64,000 nt of DNA, from contig NZ_VXKS01000001.1 in the NCBI RefSeq assembly GCF_008711525.1, positions 101,523 through 165,522 on the forward strand, in the 5' to 3' direction. The stretch comes from Cysteiniphilum sp. JM-1. GTDB lineage: Bacteria > Pseudomonadota > Gammaproteobacteria > Francisellales > Francisellaceae. The position numbers were made by a program, and so were the translations under genes. Positions 48,516 to 57,912 of the stretch are shown one piece after another (the stretch's first letter is position 1; each line of letters opens with the position of its first letter). The notes below the pieces were generated by a model, which did no database searches, was not told the DNA's origin, and saw only the letters and a list, made by a program, of their open reading frames with translations.

Positions 48516-49034
48516 TTATTTTGCATCACCAACAGCAGCGAATACACGAACAGCTTGCGCTGGAATCTCGTTAGCTGTACGCACAAACTTGGTAACAGGT
48601 GCAAGTAATACATTGCACAATAACGCAAGCGCGTCGTTTCTACTTGGAAGCTTAGACATTTCTTCTAGCTTATCAGCACCAAACAACTCACCGCCCATTG
48701 CTAAGTTCTTCACTTCAAAAGCTTTATGATCTTTCATAAAGTTTTTGAATAATTTAGCAGCCGCACCTGGTTCCTCTTTCGAGAAAGCCAATACTAAAGG
48801 ACCAACAAGCGCATCGTTCATGCACTCAAACTCAGTACCTTTAAATGCGACTCTTGCTAAGTTATTGCGAACAACTTTCAAGTACACACCTGATTCACGA
48901 GCCTGTTTACGTAAATTACTCATTTGATTCACAGTCAAGCCACGGTAATCAGCTACCGCTGCAGACAATGCCAAGGATGCCTGTTCGGCAACTTCTGCCA
49001 CAATCGCTTTTTTATCTTCAAGCTTTAGCGCCAT
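48516..49034 (-). CDS. rplJ: 50S ribosomal protein L10
   Basis: 172 residues. L10 anchors L7/L12 dimers to 23S rRNA and, as a complex, represses its own operon. MALKLEDKKAIVAEVAEQ begins the globular RNA-binding part and VADYRGLTVNQMSNLRKQ is the conserved signature; the C-terminal helix binds the L12 dimers. The leader upstream holds the L10-binding RNA structure (49116-49176). Confidence 0.97.
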   Translation of the reverse strand: MALKLEDKKAIVAEVAEQASLALSAAVADYRGLTVNQMSNLRKQARESGVYLKVVRNNLARVAFKGTEFECMNDALVGPLVLAFSKEEPGAAAKLFKNFMKDHKAFEVKNLAMGGELFGADKLEEMSKLPSRNDALALLCNVLLAPVTKFVRTANEIPAQAVRVFAAVGDAK

Positions 49035-49115
49035 TAGCTAATCCTCTTGTTTTTGTCTACGTTATTATTTAATACGATGTTTGAAACCAAATAAAAAATT
49101 TTATTCTCTTCAAAG

Positions 49116-49176
49116 GTCACACGCACCGTCTGCGTAGGAAATTAAGCGATCTTGCGATCACACCTACGGTCTTTGA
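49116..49176 (-). promoter_or_regulatory. L10-binding leader (rplJ leader) RNA
   Basis: On the minus strand GACCGTAGGTG ... TTTCCTACGCAGACGGTG closely matches the E. coli rplJ leader core, where CCGTAGGTG pairs with the downstream CGCAGACGG strand. L10-L12 complex binding to this RNA represses translation of rplJ and rplL. The whole rplA-rplJ gap is 241 bases; the remainder holds no gene that I see. Confidence 0.85.
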
Positions 49177-49275
49177 CATCACTGACTTAACATGACATTA
49201 AGTAGCGACCCAAAGAAACTCGTTTAAGTCCTTAGCACAAAATCGCACCAAGGCACACAAAAAAGGCTCGTTATC

Positions 49276-49971
49276 TTAAACCTCGATTGTGCTCATGTCA
49301 AGCAAAATCCCAGGACCCATTGTGCTAGATACTGTAATCTTCTTAATATAAACACCTTTTGCTGTTGCAGGCTTAAGCTTTTTAAGATCTGCCAAAAGCG
49401 TTTCTAAGTTTTGTTGCAAAGCTGCTGGTTCAAAATCAGCTTTACCAATAGTCGTATGCACAATACCTGCTTTATCAACGCGGAAACGAACCTGACCTGC
49501 TTTTGCATTCGTAACTGCTTGAGCAACATCAGTTGTTACCGTACCTACTTTAGGGTTCGGCATTAAACCTTTAGGACCAAGAATTTGACCTAGCTGACCA
49601 ACAACACGCATTGCATCAGGCGTTGCGATTACAACGTCAAAATCCATATTGCCTTTTTTAACTTCAGCTGCCAAATCATCCATACCAACGATATCAGCAC
49701 CAGCTTCAGTTGCCTTGAGCGCATTCTCACCTTGCGTGAAAACTGCAACACGAACTGTCTTGCCTGTACCATTTGGCAATACAGAAGCGCCACGCACAAC
49801 TTGATCAGATTTACGCGGATCAACACCTAAATTAACTGCGACATCGATCGATTCTTTGAACTTAACTTTTGAAAGTTCTTTCAAAAGGTTGAATGCATCA
49901 GTTGCTGAATACGCATTTAATCTGTTTATTTTTTCAGACAATGCTTTCATTCTTTTTGATAACTTAGCCAT
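49276..49971 (-). CDS. rplA: 50S ribosomal protein L1
   Basis: 231 residues. L1 binds 23S rRNA at the stalk near the E site and in many bacteria represses the rplKA operon. [34 protein letters not shown] and [15 protein letters not shown] are the conserved signatures. Its ATG overlaps the rplK stop (TAATG), implying coupling. Confidence 0.98.
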   Translation of the reverse strand: MAKLSKRMKALSEKINRLNAYSATDAFNLLKELSKVKFKESIDVAVNLGVDPRKSDQVVRGASVLPNGTGKTVRVAVFTQGENALKATEAGADIVGMDDLAAEVKKGNMDFDVVIATPDAMRVVGQLGQILGPKGLMPNPKVGTVTTDVAQAVTNAKAGQVRFRVDKAGIVHTTIGKADFEPAALQQNLETLLADLKKLKPATAKGVYIKKITVSSTMGPGILLDMSTIEV

Positions 49972-50405
49972 TATTCAACCCCCTCAACTTTAAGACCCAT
50001 GCTACGCGCGCTACCTGCAATTGTTCTAACAGCAGCATCTAAAGTTGCCGCTGTTAAATCAGGTTCTTTTGCCTTAGCAATCTCTTCTAGTTGTTCACGA
50101 TTAACCGTACCTGCTACTTCTTTTGAAGGCTTAGAACTACCAGATTTAATCTTAGCAGCCTTTTTCAACAAGAATGAAGCCGGTGGCGTTTTCATTGTGA
50201 AAGTGAAACTTCTGTCGCTATATACAGTAATCACAACAGGAACCGGTGAACCCTGTTCCATTTTTTGTGTCTGCGCGTTAAATGCTTTACAGAATTCCAT
50301 AATATTCACACCGTGCTGACCCAATGCTGGACCAATCGGAGGACTAGGGTTTGCTTGCCCTGCTTTTACCTGAAGCTTAATATAAGCTTGTACTTTCTTT
50401 GCCAT
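49971..50405 (-). CDS. rplK: 50S ribosomal protein L11
   Basis: 144 residues, standard length. [20 protein letters not shown] and [20 protein letters not shown] form the N-terminal thiostrepton-region domain, and the RNA-binding C-terminal domain ends [14 protein letters not shown]11 acts at the GTPase centre and in RelA activation. It follows nusG after 115 bases; that gap contains a TATCAC/GTGATA hairpin. Confidence 0.98.
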   Translation of the reverse strand: MAKKVQAYIKLQVKAGQANPSPPIGPALGQHGVNIMEFCKAFNAQTQKMEQGSPVPVVITVYSDRSFTFTMKTPPASFLLKKAAKIKSGSSKPSKEVAGTVNREQLEEIAKAKEPDLTAATLDAAVRTIAGSARSMGLKVEGVE

Positions 50406-50520
50406 TATTTACTCCTAATTTGGGTATAACGCTATTCTTTTATAAATAGCTTCCCTGTTACATTTGCTTAATGCTTAGCATCAAGCACCTTATATCACCG
50501 ACTCTGGCAGTGATAAACTC

Positions 50521-51144
50521 TTAAGCATCTTTCTCGACTTGAGAGAATTCTAACTCGACAGGCGTTGAACGACCAAAAATTGAGACCGCAACATGCACGC
50601 GCGATTTTTCATAGTTAATCTCTTCAACCACACCGGTAAAGTCAGCAAATGGACCATCCAACACACGAACCACTTGACCAACCTGAAAGGTGGTACGCGG
50701 TTTCGGTGCAGTCTTATCAGCACCTGTTTTTAATGAACCTAAAATTCTTTCTGCTTCTGCATTAGTAATTGGCATCGGACGCTCACTTGTGCCGCCAACA
50801 AACCCACTAACACGAGGTATACGACGCACTAACTGCCAAGCAGCTTCATCCATTTCCATCTGTATCAATACATAGCCAGGGAAAAATTTACGCTCACTTT
50901 TACGCTTTTGCCCAGCCTTCATTTCAACAACTTCTTCAGTTGGAACTAAAATCTTGCCAAAGAAATGCTCTAAGCCTTCGAGCTTTATTTTCTCTTCAAT
51001 CTGAGTCTTTACACGCTTTTCATAGCCTGAGTAAGCTTGAATAACATACCATCTCTTCTTGCCGCCACTCCCTGCTTGCGCATCTGACTGTGCAGCTTCT
51101 GTTTCGACATGCTCATTAGGCACATCTTTTTCATCCGCAGACAT
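50521..51144 (-). CDS. nusG: Transcription termination/antitermination factor NusG
   Basis: 207 residues. The NGN domain ([20 protein letters not shown] ... [20 protein letters not shown]) binds RNA polymerase; the KOW domain ([20 protein letters not shown]) contacts Rho or S10. A ~30-residue acidic/polar extension ([20 protein letters not shown]) precedes the NGN domain, longer than in E. coli. I choose ATG 51144, with AGAGG 6 bases upstream, over the TTG at 51150. Confidence 0.97.
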   Translation of the reverse strand: MSADEKDVPNEHVETEAAQSDAQAGSGGKKRWYVIQAYSGYEKRVKTQIEEKIKLEGLEHFFGKILVPTEEVVEMKAGQKRKSERKFFPGYVLIQMEMDEAAWQLVRRIPRVSGFVGGTSERPMPITNAEAERILGSLKTGADKTAPKPRTTFQVGQVVRVLDGPFADFTGVVEEINYEKSRVHVAVSIFGRSTPVELEFSQVEKDA

Positions 51145-51154
51145 AAACAACCTC

Positions 51155-51571
51155 TTAACTTAATATCGCCTGAATAAGATGCATAAATAGCATACCAACA
51201 AAATAAATAATTACCGACGCCACAGCAACAATCGCCAGAACAATCAATGTTGAATTAATGGTTTCTTGGCGTGTTGGCCATACGACCTTTCGCATTTCCA
51301 ACCTTGCTTCAAGCACAAACTGCCAGCCTTTTGCACCTTGATTCGTCTGCTTGCCTATCGCCAGTAAAACAACAATACCAACAATAATAAGCACCGCCAT
51401 CAATGCAGATGACTCGGTAAAAAGCGAGAAATACATACTCGAAAAAACAATGACTGCAGCGATGATCACCATCAATAACCACAACATCTTATTATTAGCG
51501 CTACTTATTTGACGCATATCAGCTTTTTTAGTGGTGGTTGTCCACACTTTTTTAGTTACTGAATCTTTCAT
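51155..51571 (-). CDS. secE: Preprotein translocase subunit SecE
   Basis: 138 residues, with three membrane helices like E. coli SecE (two N-terminal plus the essential C-terminal helix). The conserved cytoplasmic amphipathic segment [20 protein letters not shown] is clear. It stabilises SecY in the inner-membrane translocon. It is followed by nusG after 10 bases, the classical secE-nusG arrangement. Confidence 0.96.
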   Translation of the reverse strand: MKDSVTKKVWTTTTKKADMRQISSANNKMLWLLMVIIAAVIVFSSMYFSLFTESSALMAVLIIVGIVVLLAIGKQTNQGAKGWQFVLEARLEMRKVVWPTRQETINSTLIVLAIVAVASVIIYFVGMLFMHLIQAILS

Positions 51572-51598
51572 CTAGAAGCCTCATTTCCCACTACAAAC

Positions 51599-51638
51599 AA
51601 AAACGGCGTGCAATCTTAACACAGATTAACACGCCGTT
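51599..51638 (-). terminator. Terminator between tRNA-Trp and secE
   Basis: Minus-strand AACGGCGTG...CACGCCGTT (9 bp), extended by an inner AATCT/AGATT pair, ends in five T. It closes the tRNA-Tyr/Gly/Thr-tuf-tRNA-Trp transcription unit, so secE needs its own promoter or readthrough. Confidence 0.88.
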
Positions 51639-51652
51639 CAAGTCAATTTATT

Positions 51653-51728
51653 TGGCAGGCCAGGAGGGACTCGAACCCCCAACTTGCGGTTTTGGAGACC
51701 GCTGCTCTACCAATTGAACTACTGGCCT
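51653..51728 (-). tRNA. tRNA-Trp(CCA)
   Basis: Minus-strand acceptor AGGCCAG pairs with CTGGCCT, then G and encoded CCA. The anticodon loop CTCCAAA gives CCA. T-loop GGTTCGAGTCC is canonical. It follows tuf by 27 bases. Confidence 0.97.
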
Positions 51729-51755
51729 ACAAAACTTATCGAGCTATTACTGATA

Positions 51756-52940
51756 TTAAGCAAGAATCTTAGCTACAACACCAGCACCAACCGTACGACC
51801 ACCTTCACGGATAGCGAAGCGTAAGCCATCTTCCATCGCGATAGAGTTGATCAATGTAACAGTCATCTTGATGTTATCACCAGGCATTACCATCTCAACA
51901 CCTTCAGGAAGCTCACATGAACCAGTTACATCCGTTGTACGGAAGTAGAACTGTGGTCTGTAACCTTTGAAGAATGGCGTATGACGTCCACCTTCCTCTT
52001 TAGATAACACATATACTTCTGCTTCAAACTTAGTGTGTGGCGTAATTGAACCTGGCTTACAAAGAACTTGACCACGCTCAACGTCATCACGCTTAAGACC
52101 ACGAACTAGAATACCAACGTTCTCACCCGCTTTACCTTCATCTAGAAGCTTACGGAACATTTCAACACCAGTAACTGTCGTCTTTTGAGTCGCTCTGATA
52201 CCAACAACTTCAACTTCTTCACCAACTTTGATAACACCACGCTCAACACGTCCAGTAACAACTGTACCACGACCAGAAATTGAGAACACGTCTTCAATTG
52301 GTAACAAGAAAGGCTTATCAGTTTCACGTTGTGGCTCAGGGATGTATTCATCAAGTGTTTTACCTAACTCAAGAATAGCATCAACCCATTTTTGCTCACC
52401 AGCTAAAGCGCCAGTTGCTGAGCCTTTAATGATTGGTGTATCATCACCAGGGAACTCGTATTGATCAAGAAGCTCACGAACTTCCATCTCAACTAATTCT
52501 AACAACTCTTCGTCATCAACCATGTCACACTTGTTCAAGAAAACAACGATATATGGAACACCTACCTGACGTGATAAAAGGATGTGCTCACGCGTTTGCG
52601 GCATAGGACCATCAGCAGCTGAACATACAAGAATCGCACCATCCATCTGAGCAGCACCAGTAATCATGTTCTTAACATAATCCGCGTGCCCTGGACAATC
52701 TACGTGTGCGTAGTGGCGATTTGGTGTTTCATACTCAACGTGAGAAGTTGAAATAGTAATACCACGCGCTTTTTCTTCTGGCGCATTATCAATCTCATCG
52801 AACGCTTTAGCACTACCACCATATGCTTCTGAAAGCACTTTAGTGATCGCAGCTGTCAAAGTTGTTTTACCATGATCAACGTGACCAATTGTACCAACGT
52901 TAACGTGCGGCTTCTTACGTTCAAATTTTTCTTTAGCCAT
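51756..52940 (-). CDS. tuf: Elongation factor Tu
   Basis: 394 residues. G1 [11 protein letters not shown]3 DCPGHADY, G4 NKCD and G5 SA(L/T) motifs are intact, and the three-domain length is standard. EF-Tu delivers aminoacyl-tRNA to the ribosome. I choose ATG 52940 ([12 protein letters not shown]), with GGAG 7 bases upstream, over the TTG at 52952. It is flanked by tRNA-Thr upstream and tRNA-Trp downstream. Confidence 0.98.
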   Translation of the reverse strand: MAKEKFERKKPHVNVGTIGHVDHGKTTLTAAITKVLSEAYGGSAKAFDEIDNAPEEKARGITISTSHVEYETPNRHYAHVDCPGHADYVKNMITGAAQMDGAILVCSAADGPMPQTREHILLSRQVGVPYIVVFLNKCDMVDDEELLELVEMEVRELLDQYEFPGDDTPIIKGSATGALAGEQKWVDAILELGKTLDEYIPEPQRETDKPFLLPIEDVFSISGRGTVVTGRVERGVIKVGEEVEVVGIRATQKTTVTGVEMFRKLLDEGKAGENVGILVRGLKRDDVERGQVLCKPGSITPHTKFEAEVYVLSKEEGGRHTPFFKGYRPQFYFRTTDVTGSCELPEGVEMVMPGDNIKMTVTLINSIAMEDGLRFAIREGGRTVGAGVVAKILA

Positions 52941-52973
52941 TATTTGCTCCAAAGTTTTATTAACAAACTCAAC

Positions 52974-53049
<76 letters not shown>

Positions 53050-53115
53050 TTCAATATTTTAAAACCTAATTTTTTTGTACTTTAATCTTTAAATACACTT
53101 TATAAATCCCTTTAA

Positions 53116-53189
53116 TGGAGCGGGCGATGGGAATCGAACCCACGCTATCGGCTTGGAAGGCCGAAGTTCTACCATTGAACTACGCCCGC
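53116..53189 (-). tRNA. tRNA-Gly(TCC)
   Basis: Minus-strand acceptor GCGGGCG pairs with CGCCCGC, then T and encoded CCA. The anticodon loop CTTCCAA gives TCC, reading GGA/GGG. Cotranscribed with the neighbouring Tyr and Thr tRNAs. Confidence 0.97.
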
Positions 53190-53201
53190 ACTGGGAAATC
53201 G

Positions 53202-53286
53202 TGGTGGAGGGGGCAGGATTCGAACCTGCGAAGGCTGAGCCGTCAGATTTACAGTCTGATCCCTTTGGCCGCTCGGGAACCCCTCC
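53202..53286 (-). tRNA. tRNA-Tyr(GTA)
   Basis: Minus-strand acceptor GGAGGGG pairs with CCCCTCC, then A and encoded CCA. The anticodon loop CTGTAAA gives GTA. The long variable arm is typical of bacterial tRNA-Tyr. It is the first gene of the Tyr-Gly-Thr-tuf-Trp unit, the same order as E. coli tyrU-glyT-thrT-tufB. Confidence 0.97.
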
Positions 53287-53301
53287 AGCGTGCTGGCGAC
53301 A

Positions 53302-53330
53302 ATCATAGGGCTTTAGTTTTTAAAAATCAA
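53302..53330 (-). promoter_or_regulatory. Promoter of the tRNA-Tyr/Gly/Thr-tuf operon
   Basis: TTGATT (53325-53330), 17 bases, TATGAT (53302-53307), followed by a GC-rich discriminator (TGTCGCC), which is typical of stringently controlled stable-RNA promoters. The tRNA-Tyr gene starts about 15 bases further. Confidence 0.8.
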
Positions 53331-53400
53331 CTTTTTTTCATCGATTTTTTTGCCTATAATTTCATGCACCAGATTTTGAAAACTTAAGCAGTTAAGACGC

Positions 53401-54006
53401 GTGCAAGTATATACGAAAGCAAAATCATTTTGCCAGCATTTTTTGCTATTAATTTTAGTTTTTTTCATCTTCACAGCGAATGCTGAGATATATCAGTGGC
53501 AAGATGAAAATGGCAATACTGTTTTCTCTAATACACCGCCCGGCGAAAGCACTGATACAACCACTATTGATACACAAACGCTAAACGTTATTACTCAGAC
53601 ACATAGCAAAACTGATAGTGAAGATGCCGATGATAATAGCACTGAAGCTTTAAACACAATGACCTCAACGCTTAAAAAAAAACTTTCTGAACATATCGAT
53701 AATCAAAAAAGCACGCTTAATATAAAAATCACATCTCCCGCCAATAACACGCATGTTCATAACTTCTATCCATTAATTCCCATCCAGACCTCTCCACCAC
53801 TATCAGCCAAAGCCAAAGTGATGGTGATCGCGAATGAACATGAGGGAAGCGCTGTTTATCAAAATGACACATGGAATATTCCAAGGCCTTTTCCTGGCAA
53901 GAACGACATAAGCCTCTACGGCAAGACTGAAACAGGGGAGTCTTTTTTCTCCGACTCAATCACCATGTATATTCATAACAGTCGCGTCAAACAAAATCTC
54001 AAATGA
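53401..54006 (+). CDS. DUF4124-domain protein, probably exported
   Basis: 201 residues. A signal sequence (HFLLLILVFFIFTANA) precedes the DUF4124 domain EIYQWQDENGNTVFSNTPPG, a short beta-rich WQDENG-type module found in envelope proteins of gammaproteobacteria. A Thr/Asp-rich linker follows. The C-terminal ~75 residues (LNIKITSPANNTHVHNFYPL) look like an Ig-like beta sandwich. Start GTG 53401 lacks a strong ribosome site. Its stop is only 4 bases before the left inverted repeat of the IS element, so the natural 3' flank has been replaced. Confidence 0.75.
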   Translation: MQVYTKAKSFCQHFLLLILVFFIFTANAEIYQWQDENGNTVFSNTPPGESTDTTTIDTQTLNVITQTHSKTDSEDADDNSTEALNTMTSTLKKKLSEHIDNQKSTLNIKITSPANNTHVHNFYPLIPIQTSPPLSAKAKVMVIANEHEGSAVYQNDTWNIPRPFPGKNDISLYGKTETGESFFSDSITMYIHNSRVKQNLK

Positions 54007-54010
54007 GTTT

Positions 54011-55105
54011 GGCTCTATTTGTGTTTCAGGGAGTTAAATAAAATATGATGTTAATGTTGTGCAATAGTGATAAATCCTGTAGTTTTATGACGTTTTCGTG
54101 TAATTAGATATGCCAATGATTAATATTCAACACTTAATAGATGAGCAACAGTGCTATGAAACAGTGCGTAAATTGCGCTGGTTAAATGGAGTAACTTGTC
54201 CGCATTGTATGGCGTCAGAAGACAAAGTCATCAAGCGAGGCGCCTCAAGTAAAGCAGAGTTTTGCCAACGTTACCATTGTAAACAATGTGATAAAGATTT
54301 TGACGACTTAACAAATACGATTTTCACCAATCGGCACCAACCTTTGAAAACGTGGATTTTATGCCTTTATTTCATGGGGCTAAACCTCTCAAATGCGCAG
54401 ATTGCAAAGGAGTTGGAGCTGAATGAGACTGACGTGTACACCATGACTATGCAATTACGCGAAGGTGTCGAGCAAAGACGAGAACCTACCGTATTATCAG
54501 GTGAGGTCGAGTGCGATGAAGTGTATGTGGTTGCGGGGCATAAGGGCAATTCAGCGGCAGTTAAAAAAAAGGGCGCAAAGCAAGGCGTAATCGACTGAAA
54601 GGAGCTCGAGGACGAGGCACCTTGGAAAAAGAAAAGCCGCCAATATTTGGTATGATTCAACGTGGAGGAGATGTTGTGGTGCAAATGCTACCTGATGTTA
54701 AACAGAAGACGATAAAACCCTATATTGAATCTTGCATACAGCCAGGCAGTACCGTCTATACGGATGAGTATGTCATTTACGCCAATTTGACGCAATTAAG
54801 CTATAAGCATAAAACAGTGAATCATGGTTCTGGGGAGTATGCACGCGATGAGGATGGTGATGGGTTTTATGAAGTCCACGTTAATACTCAGGAGGGTTGT
54901 TGGTCGCTATTAAGATCATGGTTAAGACCACATCGAGGGATTTCTCAGGAAAAGCTACCAAAGTATCTGGCATTTTTTGAGTTTGTTCATAATGCAAAGA
55001 AGCGAGGAAAAGCATTAATTTTCTCGTTGTTAGAAAACGTCCTTTGTAAAAAACCAACGGTTCAATAAGTATGATTTATAATCTCCTCACAACACAAATA
55101 GAGCC
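54011..55105 (+). mobile_element. IS1595-family insertion sequence, defective
   Basis: 1095 bases bounded by inverted repeats: left GGCTCTATTTGTGTT followed by TCAGGGAG, right (inverted) GGCTCTATTTGTGTT followed by GTGAGGAG. The single transposase frame is broken (see 54110-55068). The flanking 8-base target duplication expected for this family is not apparent (ATGAGTTT versus AATCAATA), so the element is old or one end was rearranged. Confidence 0.9.
54110..55068 (+). pseudogene. IS1595-family transposase, frameshifted
   Basis: The first part (54110-54598) has the zinc ribbon VTCPHC ... YHCKQC, then an HTH-like segment and the first catalytic Asp in VECDEVYVVAGHKGN. The reading frame ends in KQGVID-stop. 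In the next frame the protein continues RNRLKGARGRGTLEKEKPP and on to the second Asp in VYTDEYVIY and FEFVHNAKKRGKAL near the end (stop at 55066-55068). A one-base deletion close to 54584 explains the break, since inserting one base restores KQGRRNRLKG. There is no slippery heptamer with a convincing downstream structure at the break, so programmed frameshifting is less likely than decay. Confidence 0.88.
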
Positions 55106-55237
55106 AATCAATATTATAGCTTTGATAAAATTTTGTCATTTCTAGCAAGCACTGATAAAGAATAAACTGAGCCTAACTTCTTGAGCACATGATGCAAAGG
55201 AAGCATTTTGTTCATATCACTTATCAGGAGAAATATT

Positions 55238-55573
55238 ATGAAAGGCATTAAAAACATTGGGTCTATCCTTGTTGTTATCGCAAGTATTTTAGGTATTATT
55301 TTCGCAGCGACACTTATGGGCTATTCAGTTGCAGTAGGTGTTTGGGGAATTATCTTATCTGCCGCCTCACTGCTGTTAGGCTTCCTAACATTTGCCAATA
55401 CCAAATCAACAGTAAGCACGATATTCGTTATCACGTTTATTCTAGCCATCATTACCGCGAGCTTCTCAGTCGGCGGACTTGAAAAAAGCATGATCTTGCA
55501 ACTTATTGCGAGCATCATCGGCTTTATTGGAACGATTGCATTACCAAAATCATCATCTGCGCATGCTATTTAA
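55238..55573 (+). CDS. Small four-helix membrane protein, unknown
   Basis: 111 residues and about four hydrophobic segments, with little between them: KNIGSILVVIASILGIIFAA, GYSVAVGVWGIILSAASLL, VSTIFVITFILAIITASF and LQLIASIIGFIGTIAL. No family can be named. ATG 55238 follows AGGAG at 7 bases; a TTG at 55208 adds ten residues. It sits between the IS element and gltA, with no cotranscribed partner visible. Confidence 0.7.
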   Translation: MKGIKNIGSILVVIASILGIIFAATLMGYSVAVGVWGIILSAASLLLGFLTFANTKSTVSTIFVITFILAIITASFSVGGLEKSMILQLIASIIGFIGTIALPKSSSAHAI

Positions 55574-55756
55574 GACTCAGCACCCCTCCCAACTCTTTGG
55601 GTGTCTTTATTTGACAACTGTAGGGATATAAGCTTAAATATGCCTCAGAATTTTTTACTTACCTGCACAAACTAAAACAACACGAAAACTCTCTTGTTGA
55701 CTTCTGTCACAATGGAGTTTTGCGCTGTTTAAATGTGCCAAATCATGGAGATCAAC

Positions 55757-57028
55757 ATGTCTGAAACTGCTGTTTTAAACATCCAACACAAAAATTTATC
55801 ATTAACGCTACCAATTCACACTCCTGTATTAGGTCAACAAACTGTTGATGTATCTTCTTTAGTTAAAGAAGGTTTATTCACTTACGACCCAGGCTTTCTC
55901 TCAACCGCAGCGTGCTGGTCAAAAATCACTTATATTAACGGTGGTCAAGGCGTGCTTCTGCATCGCGGTTACCCTATTGAGCAATGGGTTGAGAAATCGC
56001 ACTACCTGAATCTTTGTTATGCTTTATTAAATGACAAGCTACCAAGCACTACTGAAGTTAATGCATTTAGTCAACGTATTTTAGATCACATGCCTGCATG
56101 TGAGCATGTTGCGCATACAATCAAAGCATTTCCGAAAGACACGCACCCTATGGCAGCCTTAATGGCAGCAGTGAGTGTAATGTCTGCAGAAAATCAAAAA
56201 ACAATGAATAAGAAAGATCCCGAGCAACAAATAGCAATGGCAGAAAAAATCATTGCACGCATTCCAACATTAGTTGCAATGACTTATCGTCACCGTAATG
56301 GCTTGCCTTTTATGGCGCCTAAGAAATCTTTTTCATATGCTGAGAATTTCTTATATATGATGTTCGCAGACAATGAAAATTACCAACCAGATCCATTAGC
56401 CGCACGCGCCATGGATACGATTTTCATATTGCACGCAGATCACGAGCAAAACGCATCTACTTCAACTGTACGCCTTGCTGGCTCCACAGGCACTGACCCA
56501 TATGCGGCTATTGTTGCTGGTATTGCCGCTCTTTGGGGACCGGCACACGGTGGTGCGAATGAAGCAGTCGTTAAAATGCTTGAGCAAATTGGTGATGTAA
56601 GCAATATCGATAAGTTTATCGAGCGCGCTAAAGACAAAGAAGATCCATTTAGATTGATGGGCTTTGGGCATCGCGTATACAAAAACACCGATCCACGAGC
56701 AACTGCTATGAAAAAAGCATGTGAAAGCATCCTTAATCAAATGGGTGATAGCAATAACCCATTGCTACACATTGCCAAGAAACTTGAAGAAATCGCATTA
56801 AATGACAGCTACTTTATTGAAAGAAAACTATTCCCGAATGTGGATTTCTACTCAGGCATCATTTTAAAAGCACTAGATATCCCAACTTATATGTATACGC
56901 CAATTTTTGCATTAGCTCGTACTTCTGGTTGGATTTCTCAATATCTAGAAATGTACAATGATCCCGCAATGAAAATTGGACGTCCTCGCCAACTTTATAT
57001 CGGTGAAAACAAAAGAGACCTTCCATAG
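55757..57028 (+). CDS. gltA: Citrate synthase
   Basis: 423 residues, type II (hexameric) length. GltA condenses oxaloacetate and acetyl-CoA. LWGPAHGGANEAV and LMGFGHRVYKNTDPRA carry the two catalytic His residues, and the Asp at the end of the active site lies in KLFPNVDFYSG. ATG 55757 follows GGAGA at 6 bases; the in-frame GTG at 55733 gives eight more residues and is less likely. It is followed by a hydrolase-rhodanese pair after 74 bases in the same direction. Confidence 0.97.
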   Translation: MSETAVLNIQHKNLSLTLPIHTPVLGQQTVDVSSLVKEGLFTYDPGFLSTAACWSKITYINGGQGVLLHRGYPIEQWVEKSHYLNLCYALLNDKLPSTTEVNAFSQRILDHMPACEHVAHTIKAFPKDTHPMAALMAAVSVMSAENQKTMNKKDPEQQIAMAEKIIARIPTLVAMTYRHRNGLPFMAPKKSFSYAENFLYMMFADNENYQPDPLAARAMDTIFILHADHEQNASTSTVRLAGSTGTDPYAAIVAGIAALWGPAHGGANEAVVKMLEQIGDVSNIDKFIERAKDKEDPFRLMGFGHRVYKNTDPRATAMKKACESILNQMGDSNNPLLHIAKKLEEIALNDSYFIERKLFPNVDFYSGIILKALDIPTYMYTPIFALARTSGWISQYLEMYNDPAMKIGRPRQLYIGENKRDLP

Positions 57029-57102
57029 CCATTCTGTGCTTGCAAAATTCCTGCTAAATATTCTTTGAGAGTTCAATATAATTAGGTTAAGGATAACCCA
57101 TT

Positions 57103-57912
57103 ATGCTTAAAAACATTCTCCGCAATAATCGCGAGATTAACTGTCATTATCACAAACATGACCGTAGCCCAATAACACTAGTATTTATCCATGGCATGGG
57201 CGGACGTCAAACGCAATGGCATCATCAGATAACATTTTTCAAGCAGTTTTTTAACGTCATTACACTAGACTTACCAGGGCATGGACAAAGCCCTGTTATT
57301 GCAAATAACAAGACAAACCCTTACACGCTTGATGAGTATGTTAACGATATTGCCCATGTTATTTCGGAATTAGGTAGCGCTCATCATATTATCATTGGAC
57401 ATTCACGAGGTGGTGCGTATGCTTATGCCACCGCTCAAAAACATAGCTTAAGCCTTAATATTGATCAGCTTATACTCATCAGCCCATCGCCATGCACCAA
57501 GCTTGATGCTGAAAATTTTGCCTTTTGGAACCAAGCTCTTGATGTCTTAGAAAGCATCTGTGACAACATGAATCAATTTTTCGCATCCTCAGGCTTCCAC
57601 CCCGATACGCAACAAACACTTATTGATGAGCAAGTTAATGCCGGCAAAACTAATGATTTAGAGGTAATCAAAAAGTTAAACTTAGGAATGCATGATATTA
57701 AAAATGCAGACAACTTCAGCATTCCAACACTATTAATCACCTCATCCGAGGATAAAATTGTTGATGCTGACAGCAGTATTAGCTTTTATCAAAACATTAA
57801 AAACATCACATATGTGAGCATGAGCAAAAGCGGGCATTTTGCGCCATTAGAAGAACCTGAGCAAATTAATAAAATTATTTTGGACTGGATACTTAATCAT
57901 GCTACATCTTAA
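57103..57912 (+). CDS. Alpha/beta-hydrolase fold enzyme
   Basis: 269 residues. Oxyanion segment VFIHGMGGRQTQWH, the nucleophile elbow GHSRGG (Ser101), an acid in SSEDKIVDADS (Asp217 or Asp221) and His245 in SGHFAPLEEP form a plausible Ser-Asp-His triad. Esterase, lipase-like or dehalogenase-type activities share this fold, so the substrate is unassigned. It overlaps the sulfurtransferase gene by 14 bases, indicating coupled translation. Confidence 0.85.
   Translation: MLKNILRNNREINCHYHKHDRSPITLVFIHGMGGRQTQWHHQITFFKQFFNVITLDLPGHGQSPVIANNKTNPYTLDEYVNDIAHVISELGSAHHIIIGHSRGGAYAYATAQKHSLSLNIDQLILISPSPCTKLDAENFAFWNQALDVLESICDNMNQFFASSGFHPDTQQTLIDEQVNAGKTNDLEVIKKLNLGMHDIKNADNFSIPTLLITSSEDKIVDADSSISFYQNIKNITYVSMSKSGHFAPLEEPEQINKIILDWILNHATS

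Noticed and set aside
50406..50520. Small gene between nusG and rplK
   Set aside because: Only stem-loops (TATCAC/GTGATA and a TGCTT/AAGCA pair) are visible; no ORF with a ribosome site.
53115..53387. 90-residue plus-strand ORF across the tRNA-Gly and tRNA-Tyr genes
   Set aside because: It is the antisense of two tRNAs; the WWRGQDSNLRR-like translation is a well-known artefact of such regions.
54110..55068. Programmed frameshift in the IS1595 transposase
   Set aside because: The break can be explained by loss of a single base and no convincing slippery sequence with a structure was seen; this family normally uses one frame.
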